Source: an uncultured Ruminiclostridium sp.
GTDB taxonomy: Bacteria > Bacillota > Clostridia > Oscillospirales > Acutalibacteraceae
DNA: 64,000 nucleotides
Assembly: GCA_902490005.1 (NCBI GenBank)
Contig: CABUCM010000001.1
Location: forward strand, 62,001-126,000
Direction of reading: 5' to 3'
In this document: positions 57,035 through 64,000 of the stretch, piece after piece
Layout of the letters: each line of letters begins with the position of its first letter
Numbering within the stretch: position 1 is the stretch's first letter
Translations under genes and position numbers: made by a program
Notes under the pieces: generated by a model
Database searches by the model: none
Told to the model about the DNA's origin: nothing
What the model saw: only the letters and a program-made list of their open reading frames with translations

Positions 57035-58609
57035 TTATTCGTCGAACAGCATACAATCGACGTATGCCTCCTGAAAGAAAGCGTTGGAAGAAAGATCAAT
57101 TTCCTGTACGCTCTCAGCCAAACGCTCGGAATCCGCGAGGAAGCTTTTGTCCTCCAGCAGTAAGAAAGCGCCCATGCCGGAGCTGTTTCCCGTGGGGCGG
57201 GTGATTGCCGCGAGGCCTTCAGGAAAGAGTCCCATTTTTTCCCCACAGCACACATTGATATAATTGCCGAACCCCCCAGCCAAAAGGACGGCGGAAAGCT
57301 GGCTTGGGTCCAAGGCGGCCTCGTTGAGCAAGGTGAGGATCCCGGCGCATACCGCCGCTTTGGCAAGCTGGATAGAGCGGATATCCTTTTGGGTTACCAG
57401 CACGCCGGAGCTTTCGATTTCTACGGCGGGCAATCCATCCACGGTTTTTAAGTGGGCGGCGGCATAGGGGTGGTCTGTCTGAATCCGCCCGGTGCCGTCA
57501 ATAATTCCGGACTCAAGAAAGGCGGCGGTCAAAGAGATCATGCCGGAACCGCAGATGCCTTTGGGAGCGATGTCCCCGATGAAGGTATAGGCCAGCCGGC
57601 CGCCTTGCCACCAAACGGAATCGACGGCCCCAGGCAAGGCTTGCATCCCCTGGTACAGCCCAACGCCCTCAAAGGCGGGGCCCGCGGCGGTGGAACAGCC
57701 GTAAAGCCCGGTATCTGTTTTCAGAATCATTTCCCCGTTGGTGCCTAAATCCAGTAAAATCGCGGCGCCGGATTCCTTTTCCAGCTGGCTGGAAACCAAA
57801 GCCGCGGTAATATCCGCCCCAAGATAGGCGCCGATACACCGGGGCAGATAAACGGCGGCGGTGTTGCCGATTGCGGTAAGCCCCAGCTCTTTCGCTGAAA
57901 GGGTTTTTCCAAACAAATCGCCGGCCTGAAAGGGCGCGGCGGCAAGGGAAGCTGGATTTTCTCCACACAGGAGGTACAGCATAGCGGTGTTTCCCGCCAG
58001 TACGCCGGCAGTAATTCTAGAAGCCTTTGTTTTAGCCAGCCGGCAGGCTTCCAGAATCATTTCGTCGATTGCGGTAATTACGGCGTTTCGCAGGGCCGCA
58101 CCCTCGCCGGACATAGCCTTTTCGATGCGGCTGATGACATCCCCGCCAAAGACGGATTGGGGGTTTTTCCGGCTGGTCCTGGCCAGAATTTTACCTGTAC
58201 TCAGTTCCGCTAAATAAAGGGCCAGGGTGGTGGTGCCGATATCTACCGCGATTCCAAGGCCGTCTCCCATCGGATTGACGGTAAAGGGCGGAAGATGACC
58301 GTCGCAGAGGATCACGCTTTCTCCTGTGTCCTCTAAGGAGAGGGCGGCGTCTCCCAAAAGCCTGGTTTGGCAGGCGAGCCGGGCCCCTGCTTTCAGCTCA
58401 CTGGGAAGAAAAGCGTTTTTTTCCTCTGGGGTGGGTTCCGATAAAATTCCAACGGCCTGGATTCTGCATTTTTTACAAATTCCCCTGCCGGCGCAAGGCA
58501 GGTCGATCAAGAAACCCGCGTCCTTCAGCACCTGAGAAGCCAAGGGAGCGGTCTTGGAAGATTCAAAGCAAACAGGGGGCTGAAAGCCTCTTTTTATAGT
58601 AATTTTCAT
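57035..58609 (-). CDS. RACo-like [2Fe-2S] ASKHA protein (corrinoid activation type)
   Basis: ATG 58609 begins MKITIKRG; the frame continues to 58696 without support. The N-terminal [2Fe-2S] domain has C39-x5-C45-x2-C48 and C80. The rest is the DUF4445 ASKHA ATPase fold, with the phosphate motif AVDIGTTTLALYLA, and the end GNYINVCCGEKMGLFPEG. Such proteins reduce inactive corrinoid iron-sulfur or methyltransferase proteins. No corrinoid protein or methyltransferase gene is adjacent, so the partner must be elsewhere. Length 524 residues fits the family. Confidence 0.85.
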   Translation of the reverse strand: MKITIKRGFQPPVCFESSKTAPLASQVLKDAGFLIDLPCAGRGICKKCRIQAVGILSEPTPEEKNAFLPSELKAGARLACQTRLLGDAALSLEDTGESVILCDGHLPPFTVNPMGDGLGIAVDIGTTTLALYLAELSTGKILARTSRKNPQSVFGGDVISRIEKAMSGEGAALRNAVITAIDEMILEACRLAKTKASRITAGVLAGNTAMLYLLCGENPASLAAAPFQAGDLFGKTLSAKELGLTAIGNTAAVYLPRCIGAYLGADITAALVSSQLEKESGAAILLDLGTNGEMILKTDTGLYGCSTAAGPAFEGVGLYQGMQALPGAVDSVWWQGGRLAYTFIGDIAPKGICGSGMISLTAAFLESGIIDGTGRIQTDHPYAAAHLKTVDGLPAVEIESSGVLVTQKDIRSIQLAKAAVCAGILTLLNEAALDPSQLSAVLLAGGFGNYINVCCGEKMGLFPEGLAAITRPTGNSSGMGAFLLLEDKSFLADSERLAESVQEIDLSSNAFFQEAYVDCMLFDE

Positions 58610-58833
58610 TGAAAAATCCAACCTTTCTATACTCATCATACAAGATTTTAACAAGAAAGAAAAGAGGCCAAAACCATATAATTTTTCCTGCCTCAAATCC
58701 TCGTCAAAATCACAAAAAAAGCCGTAAAAAAAAGATATTCTTTGGTATTTACATTTTTTCGATTATCGTTTAATATGATCTCAATTTCAAAAGATTGATT
58801 CATTTAAAGACATGGAAAGAGGGGGACTTTTCC

Positions 58834-60183
58834 TTGGTAAAGGATATGACGGTTGGCAATCCAACAAAACTGTTGGTTGGCTTCTCGGTTCCTATGATTG
58901 TCGGCAATATTTTTCAGCAGCTTTACAGTATGGTGGACGCCATCGTGGTAGGAAAATTTGTAGGTGTGGACGCTCTTGCGGCAATCGGCGTTACCGGCCC
59001 CCTGTGTTTTCTGATTCTAGGCTTTGTCATTGGCTTAACCGCCGGATTTTCCGTGATTATTTCCCAGCGGTTTGGCGCAAGGGATGAGGCTGGAGTGAAA
59101 CGGGCGACCGCTATGAGCGTTTTGCTGAGTATGGCGATTACAGTGATTATCACTGCCGCCAGTATACTGTTAACGGTGCCGATGCTGGCGGCGATGCAGA
59201 CTCCGGAAAACATTATGGAGGATGCCTGCGGATATATGTACGTGACCTTTGGCGGTACTGTGGTGATCGTGTTTTTCAATCTGGTGTCCGCCGTGCTCAG
59301 GGCGCTGGGGGATAGCAAGACGCCTTTGTATGCTTTGGTTGTGGCCTCTATTTTTAACGTTGTGCTGGATCTTTTGTTTGTGCTGCAATTCAACATGGGC
59401 GTGATCGGCACAGCTTACGCTACCGTGATCGCGCAGGCTCTTTCCTGCGTTTTTTGCGTGGTGTACATCGTTTTTAAGCTGCCCATTCTTCACTTAAATA
59501 GAGAGGATTTTAAGATTAACCGCTCCGCTTGCTTTCAGCTTCTGAAAATGGGCCTGCCCACAGGGGGATGCTCCTCGGTAACCGCTGTCGGCGGTGTGGT
59601 GCTGCAAGGGGTTATCAATGGGTTTGGCAGCGACGTGGTGGCGGCGTTTACCTCTGGTACGAGGGTGGAGCAGCTGATGATACAGCCCGCATATTCGTTT
59701 GGCATGGCCATCGCCTCCTATTCCGGCCAGAATTTAGGCGCCAGGAAAATGGACAGAATTCAGTCTGGGGTTCACAAATGTATGATTATCTGTTTGGCGA
59801 TTTGTGTCGTGGTCGGCCTGGTGGAGATTTTTCTCGGCGAATACCTGGTTCAAATTTTTATTTCCGCCGAAGAAACCGTAGTAATTTATTACGCCAAATA
59901 CTATTTAGTCATTTCCGGAATTTTCCTTCCCGCACTGGCTCTATTAAATACCTATCGAAACGCGGTGCAGGGCTTGGGAAACGGGATGGTGCCGCTGCTC
60001 TGCGGCGTGGTGGAGCTGTTCAGCCGGGTGCTGGTGGCTTTGCTGTTAGTGGAAGCCCTAGGGTACTTGGGTATCTGTTTGGCAAGCCCTGTGGCGTGGT
60101 TGACAGCCGCCGGTATTTCTATGGTTTACTTTTACAAAATTATTAAAAACCTCAAATCGGATCCCAGTTTGATCCATGGCTAA
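58834..60183 (+). CDS. MATE-family multidrug exporter
   Basis: The frame opens at 58795, but GAGGGGG with eight-base spacing points to TTG 58834 (MVKDMTVGNPTKLLVGFSVP). The protein of about 449 residues has 12 membrane segments. PMIVGNIFQQLYSMVDAIVV and GVTGPLCFLILGFVIGLTAG are typical of MATE proteins. Efflux of cationic drugs coupled to Na+ or H+ is expected; the substrate is unknown. Confidence 0.9.
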   Translation: MVKDMTVGNPTKLLVGFSVPMIVGNIFQQLYSMVDAIVVGKFVGVDALAAIGVTGPLCFLILGFVIGLTAGFSVIISQRFGARDEAGVKRATAMSVLLSMAITVIITAASILLTVPMLAAMQTPENIMEDACGYMYVTFGGTVVIVFFNLVSAVLRALGDSKTPLYALVVASIFNVVLDLLFVLQFNMGVIGTAYATVIAQALSCVFCVVYIVFKLPILHLNREDFKINRSACFQLLKMGLPTGGCSSVTAVGGVVLQGVINGFGSDVVAAFTSGTRVEQLMIQPAYSFGMAIASYSGQNLGARKMDRIQSGVHKCMIICLAICVVVGLVEIFLGEYLVQIFISAEETVVIYYAKYYLVISGIFLPALALLNTYRNAVQGLGNGMVPLLCGVVELFSRVLVALLLVEALGYLGICLASPVAWLTAAGISMVYFYKIIKNLKSDPSLIHG

Positions 60184-60193
60184 CTCAAATTGC

Positions 60194-60222
60194 GCCCCCT
60201 TTTTCATAAGGGGGCTTTTCTT
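60194..60222 (+). terminator. Terminator of the MATE gene
   Basis: GCCCCCTT (60194-60201) and AAGGGGGC (60208-60215) pair around TTTCAT, followed by TTTTCTTTT. Confidence 0.8.
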
Positions 60223-60320
60223 TTGCCGCAATTTGTGGCAAAATAGAGAATAGTGAAATAGGAAGCCAAGCGGCTGGAAACGCCGCTGTAAGTTTAGCGT
60301 CAATAAGGGGGAGACCAGTC

Positions 60321-61148
60321 TTGCGGGGACAGTGGAAATTAAAGGAACGCACGTTAGAATTTCATAAAAAGACTCTGATTATGGGAGTCTTAAACGTAAC
60401 GCCGGATTCCTTTTCCGATGGGGGAAGCTATCCCACGGTGGAAGCGGCAGTTGAACGGGCCTTACAGATGGAGGGAGAAGGCGCGGATATTATCGATATC
60501 GGCGGGGAGTCCACCCGGCCTGATTATACCCCGGTGAGCGTCCAGGAAGGAAATCGAGAGGGTGTTGCCGGTGATCGGGAGCTGCGGGGAAAAACCCGGC
60601 TGCCCATTTCCATCGACACCATGAAATCCGACGTAGCCCGAGCGGCGGTGAACGCGGGAGCGGAGATCATCAACGACGTGTGGGGCATGCAGAAGGACCC
60701 GGATATGGCCCGGGTGGCGGGGGAAACCGGATGCGGCGTGATTATCGGCCATAACCGTGAGTGCACCGGTACCGTGGATACCATTTTTGCCCAGATGTAC
60801 GGCTTTTTTGAAACGGGAATCCGCCGGCTTTTAAGCCGGGGCGTGGACCGGGATAAAATCTGTATCGATCCGGATATCGGTTTTGGAAAGACCTATGAGG
60901 AAAACTTATATATATTAAAGCGTCTGGACTGGCTGGAGAGCTTTCAGCTTCCCATCCTGCTGGGAACCTCCAGAAAGTCGGTGATCGGCCTGACCCTTGA
61001 TCTGCCTTCTTCCGAGAGGCTGGAGGGGACTATCGCCACCTGCGTGCTGGGCGCCCAAAAGGGAGCGAATATCGTCAGGGTTCACGACGTGAAACAGGTG
61101 GCCCGGGCAATGAAAATGACAGACGCGGTTCTGTATCAGGAGGGTTAA
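60321..61148 (+). CDS. folP: Dihydropteroate synthase, with an apparent internal frame disturbance
   Basis: A 275-residue enzyme starting at TTG 60321 (AAGGGGGAG upstream). Motifs: NVTPDSFSDGG, GGESTRPDY, PISIDTMKSD, IDPDIGFGKT, LLGTSRKSVIG and RVHDV. It condenses pABA with hydroxymethyl-dihydropterin pyrophosphate. Between residues ~76 and 92 the read (GNREGVAGDRELRGK) does not fit the family, while the +1 frame over 60549-60590 gives EIERVLPVIGSCGEK, the expected helix. Two compensating indels are implied, near 60545-60550 and 60586-60597. Confidence 0.88.
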   Translation: MRGQWKLKERTLEFHKKTLIMGVLNVTPDSFSDGGSYPTVEAAVERALQMEGEGADIIDIGGESTRPDYTPVSVQEGNREGVAGDRELRGKTRLPISIDTMKSDVARAAVNAGAEIINDVWGMQKDPDMARVAGETGCGVIIGHNRECTGTVDTIFAQMYGFFETGIRRLLSRGVDRDKICIDPDIGFGKTYEENLYILKRLDWLESFQLPILLGTSRKSVIGLTLDLPSSERLEGTIATCVLGAQKGANIVRVHDVKQVARAMKMTDAVLYQEG

Positions 61149-61151
61149 GCT

Positions 61152-61997
61152 TTGTTTACTATTACATTAAAGGGTGTAAAGGCGTTTGCTTATCATGGGG
61201 TCAATCCGGAAGAGACCAGGGACGGGCAGTATTTCTATTTTGATGTGACCGCCAAAACCGTTACCGAGGGGAAGGATTTGGCGGATCATCTGGAAAACAC
61301 CGTCAGCTATGCCGCCATCAATAAGCTCGTGCTGAAAGAGGCTACCGAGCATACCTTTCAATTGATCGAAAGCCTTGCCTGCCATTTGGCGGAACAAATT
61401 ATCGATTGCTTCCCTCCGGTTTATTGGGTGTCCGTTACCGTCAACAAACCACACGCCCCCATGCGTGGGGAGTTTGAAAATATAGCTGTTTCCTATGAGC
61501 TGCGGCGGTCCTTGGAGCACCAGGTGTACTTGTCCTTAGGCTCTAATTTGGGAAAGCGGGAAGAAAACCTGAAAAAGGCCCAGGAGCTGTTAAGCGCCCA
61601 TCCTTGTATTGAGGTCATGTCGGTTTCCTCCTATTACGAAACAGAGCCTATGGGCTATTTGGACCAGGGCGCGTTTCTAAATTGCTGCTTCAAGCTTCTG
61701 ACAAGCTTAACGCCTTGTCAGCTGTTGGAAGTGACCCAGAGCATCGAGAAGATGATGAAACGGGTAAAAGTCATTGTTAACGGCCCCAGGATCATCGATC
61801 TGGATATTTTGCTTTTTGACAACCAGCAGGTTAAGGAGCCTCATCTGGAAATTCCGCATCCCCGCATGATGGGGCGCCGGTTTGTCCTGACGCCTTTGCT
61901 GGAAATTTACGACGGCGAGGACGAGTTGGCGGAAGAATTCAGAAAGCGGAATGGGTCGCTGACCGAAAGCGTCGTGCTGTGGAAACCGGAAGTTTGA
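61152..61997 (+). CDS. folBK: FolB-FolK fusion (dihydroneopterin aldolase / HPPK)
   Basis: A 281-residue bifunctional protein starting at TTG 61152 (AGGAGGG upstream). The FolB part is residues ~1-117 (ITLKGVKAFAYHGVNPEE, SVTVNKPHAPMRGEFENIAV). The FolK part is ~123-281 (VYLSLGSNLGKREENLKKA, SSYYETEPMGY, PRIIDLDILLFDN, EIPHPRMMGRRFVL). The usual RWGPR is replaced by VNGPR. It supplies the substrate for FolP, encoded four bases upstream. Confidence 0.92.
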   Translation: MFTITLKGVKAFAYHGVNPEETRDGQYFYFDVTAKTVTEGKDLADHLENTVSYAAINKLVLKEATEHTFQLIESLACHLAEQIIDCFPPVYWVSVTVNKPHAPMRGEFENIAVSYELRRSLEHQVYLSLGSNLGKREENLKKAQELLSAHPCIEVMSVSSYYETEPMGYLDQGAFLNCCFKLLTSLTPCQLLEVTQSIEKMMKRVKVIVNGPRIIDLDILLFDNQQVKEPHLEIPHPRMMGRRFVLTPLLEIYDGEDELAEEFRKRNGSLTESVVLWKPEV

Positions 61998-62019
61998 GAA
62001 AGACGGGGGAGGGAATGCC

Positions 62020-62787
62020 ATGCTGTCCATTGAGCGGCATGAACAGATTCTGCAGATACTGATGGAAAAAAAGTCCGTCACGGTAGGCGAGCTTTCCAAA
62101 ACCATGTTTGTCAGCGACGCCACCATCCGCCGGGACCTTTCCCAAATGGAAAAGGAAGGCCTGATCAAGCGGAGCCATGGCGGCGCGGTGCTGTTTGAGT
62201 CCACCAACGACGAAACCTCTATCCTTATGCGGGAACAGGAGAATATCAAACAGAAAAAGGTCATCGCGGAAATCGCGCTGAAATTCATCAAAAACCACGA
62301 TACCCTCTTGGTGGATTCCAGCTCCACGGCGGGAATGGTGATCCCTCTTTTGAAAAACTTTAAATTTATTTCAGTGATTACCAACGGCATTAAAAATTCC
62401 CTGTACCTGTCCCAGAACACGGAAGCGAAAATTTATATCGCCGGAGGCGTGGTGAACAACCGCTCCAATTCCATTGTAGGGACGGATACCCTGAAATATT
62501 TGGAGAAAATGAACGCGGATGTCTCCCTGGTTTCCTGCAGCGGTATCAGCCTGGAAAACGGGATTACCGAGTCCTCTTATGAGCAAAGCCACATCAAGAG
62601 GTCCATGATCCGCAATGCGAAAATCAAGCTGATCCTTTGCGACAGCTCCAAGTTTGACAGCACCTATCTGTGCCGGTCCTTAGGGCTGGAGGAGATCGAT
62701 TACCTGATTACAGACCAGAAACCCCGGGACGCATACCTGGAAAAGGCGGCGGCCTGCGGGTGTCAGATATTATATCCGGAAAAATAA
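62020..62787 (+). CDS. DeoR-family regulator
   Basis: A 255-residue protein with helix-turn-helix VTVGELSKTMFVSDATIRRD (~20-40) and a sugar-phosphate sensor (VDSSSTAGMV, IAGGVVNNRSNSIVG, CDSSKFDSTY). The gene is 22 bases after folBK, with GGGGGAGGG, so it shares that transcript. A DeoR regulator behind folate genes is not usual; its target is unknown. Confidence 0.85.
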   Translation: MLSIERHEQILQILMEKKSVTVGELSKTMFVSDATIRRDLSQMEKEGLIKRSHGGAVLFESTNDETSILMREQENIKQKKVIAEIALKFIKNHDTLLVDSSSTAGMVIPLLKNFKFISVITNGIKNSLYLSQNTEAKIYIAGGVVNNRSNSIVGTDTLKYLEKMNADVSLVSCSGISLENGITESSYEQSHIKRSMIRNAKIKLILCDSSKFDSTYLCRSLGLEEIDYLITDQKPRDAYLEKAAACGCQILYPEK

Positions 62788-62827
62788 AAAAAGCTCCTGC
62801 CTGTCATAAAAGGCGGAGCTTTTTTTA
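62785..62827 (+). terminator. Terminator of the folate-DeoR operon
   Basis: AAAAAGCTCC-GCC and GGCGGAGCTTTTTTT pair with one bulge. Confidence 0.8.
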
Positions 62828-62841
62828 TCAGAAAGGATCCA

Positions 62842-63525
62842 ATGATGAAATATACGAAAGTGGAAAAAGGGATTTTTCTCAGCAGGCCCAACCGTTTTCT
62901 GGCGAAGGTAAGGCTGGGGGGCGGCGTGGTGGAATGCCATGTAAAAAACACCGGCCGCTGCCGGGAACTGCTGGTCCCGGGTGTGGAGGTGTATCTTCAA
63001 AAGGAGGATAACCCCAACCGTAAGACAAAGTATTCTCTCATTCATGTGAGAAAAGGGGAACGGCTGGTTAATATCGACTCTCAGGCGCCGAACCGGCTGG
63101 CGAAGGAGTGGCTGCCCCAATGCGGCCTGTTTCCCGGCGATACCGTTTTCCTGCCGGAAAAAACCTATGAGAATTCCCGATTTGATTTTTATTTTGAGCA
63201 CGGGGATACAAAGGGCTACCTGGAGGTAAAGGGCGTTACTTTGGAAGAAAACGGGGTGGTTTCCTTTCCAGACGCCCCCACCCTGCGGGGTGAAAAGCAT
63301 CTGCGGGAGCTGATCCGCTGCAAGGAAAGCGGATTGGAAGCCTATGTCCTATTTGTGGTGCAGATGTCCTCCGTCCGGTATTTTACCCCTAATGTGAAAA
63401 ACGATCCTGGATTTTCCAAGGCGCTGAAAGAGGCGTTCCACAAAGGCGTTATCCTGCTGGCCGTGGATTGCCAGGTTGCGCCGGAGACGGTAACCATCGG
63501 GCAGCCGGTAGAGGTGAAGCTCTGA
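62842..63525 (+). CDS. sfsA: SfsA family protein
   Basis: A 227-residue protein with GIFLSRPNRFLAKVRLGG, CHVKNTGRCRELL, EVKGVTLEENGVVSFPDAPT, RGEKHLREL and the C-terminal VNDPGFSKAL-like segment, all typical of SfsA (nuclease-like fold; the E. coli protein was described as a sugar-fermentation stimulator). The start is ATG 62842 or 62845 (AGAAAGGATCC upstream). Confidence 0.9.
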   Translation: MMKYTKVEKGIFLSRPNRFLAKVRLGGGVVECHVKNTGRCRELLVPGVEVYLQKEDNPNRKTKYSLIHVRKGERLVNIDSQAPNRLAKEWLPQCGLFPGDTVFLPEKTYENSRFDFYFEHGDTKGYLEVKGVTLEENGVVSFPDAPTLRGEKHLRELIRCKESGLEAYVLFVVQMSSVRYFTPNVKNDPGFSKALKEAFHKGVILLAVDCQVAPETVTIGQPVEVKL

Positions 63526-63527
63526 AG

Positions 63528-64000
63528 TTACCTTCCCTGGGGCAGAGGGCGCATGTCATCCGCGGGCGTTAAGGCTTCCCCGGCGCCGTCTCGCTGGGCC
63601 TGCAGTTCAGGATAAAGCTCCTCAAACTCAGTCATGTGCTTCCAGTAGCGTTTCGCCATATGGTTCATGCGGCATTTGTGATTGCGCCGGCCCTGGACCT
63701 CAATGGTATTATAAAACATTTTCCAAAGGGCGCGGTAAAAGAACTCATCCTCGCTGGCCTTTGGTACGGTCAGCTCTTCTAAGGGCAGGATGGCGAAGTC
63801 ATACGGCCGGTAGACCAGTGCCATATGGTGAGATTCATCGAAGATCAAAAACTGCTCCTCGGGAAAGCGCTCGCAGAAATGCTGGGCGATCATGGGCAGG
63901 ACCTGGTTTTTAGGCTCGATACGGGAAACCAAGGTGCCGTTATGTTCCGAAAAACGGAGAAATTCTTTCATGAAGTGGCTTTCGTTTTCCAAATTCCTGA
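63528..64000 (-). CDS. DUF4130/TIGR03915-type DNA-repair-associated protein, C-terminal part
   Basis: The frame is open through the right edge, so the N-terminus is missing; about 157 codons are visible. The segment YRALWKMFYNTIEVQGRRNH with CRMNHMAKRYWKHMTEF is the conserved end of the DUF4130 family, which is found next to a SPL-like radical SAM protein and is thought to act in DNA repair. The partner radical SAM gene would lie to the right of the window (upstream on this strand). Confidence 0.75.
   Translation of the reverse strand, partial: RNLENESHFMKEFLRFSEHNGTLVSRIEPKNQVLPMIAQHFCERFPEEQFLIFDESHHMALVYRPYDFAILPLEELTVPKASEDEFFYRALWKMFYNTIEVQGRRNHKCRMNHMAKRYWKHMTEFEELYPELQAQRDGAGEALTPADDMRPLPQGR

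Overview
The window looks like the chromosome of a Gram-positive, anaerobic, probably spore-forming Clostridia (an Oscillospirales-type gut bacterium is my best guess, not proven). Reasons: strong AGGAGG ribosome sites with frequent TTG/GTG starts, an LPXTG-like surface protein, a PdaA-type cortex deacetylase, a corrinoid-activase-like iron-sulfur protein, lipoprotein-dependent sugar ABC systems, and gene families typical of Firmicutes throughout. No complete tRNA or rRNA gene and no CRISPR array is visible.

Region 1 (1-10009) is an integrated mobile element, phage- or ICE-like. It carries a cut-off XRE repressor, small DNA-binding proteins, a replisome organizer, a DnaC-type helicase loader and a sigma-like factor on the plus strand. 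A block of six small overlapping unknown genes follows on the minus strand. Next come two ribbon-helix-helix autoregulators, each behind a copy of an imperfect ~130 bp repeat, and an accessory operon (RHH, DUF4160, DUF2442, an unknown 135-residue protein, a zeta-toxin-like kinase). The right boundary is marked by what looks like a 23 bp 3' end of a tRNA-Leu gene at 9987-10009. No integrase is visible in the window.

Region 2 (10010-15947) holds decayed fragments (zinc-ribbon remnant, HU-like pseudogene) and a large cell-wall-anchored fibro-slime/SpaA/Cna-B protein that is split by a frameshift at about 13908.

Region 3 (16199-43071) is ordinary chromosome. It contains a sugar ABC transporter with a ROK regulator; a GntR(YtrA)-ABC operon; a YfcE-type phosphodiesterase; an ECF sigma/DUF4179 pair; and an ArsR/HMA/P-type ATPase metal-efflux operon. 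It also has a GH13 glucosidase facing an AraC regulator, a second drug/peptide-type ABC pair, an SDR epimerase, an orphan sugar-binding lipoprotein, a FucO-like alcohol dehydrogenase, three tiny related proteins (YFxxLP family), an ArsC-like protein, an HD protein and a uracil permease.

Region 4 (43341-52303) contains an acyl-ACP thioesterase and a sugar-catabolic locus. The locus has a DeoR regulator, a Gfo/Idh dehydrogenase, a zinc alcohol dehydrogenase and a FucI-like isomerase. An FGGY kinase and a DeoC-type aldolase diverge from the isomerase, and a RhaM-type mutarotase lies beside them. This gene combination does not match a textbook fucose, rhamnose or deoxyribose pathway and is the best candidate here for an undescribed system.

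Region 5 (52453-64000) has L-lactate dehydrogenase, PdaA, a polar amino-acid ABC transporter, a RACo-like ferredoxin/ASKHA protein, a MATE exporter, folP and a folB-folK fusion, a second DeoR regulator, SfsA, and the end of a DUF4130-type DNA-repair-associated protein. folP contains a stretch of about 16 codons that appears to be read in the wrong frame between two compensating indels.
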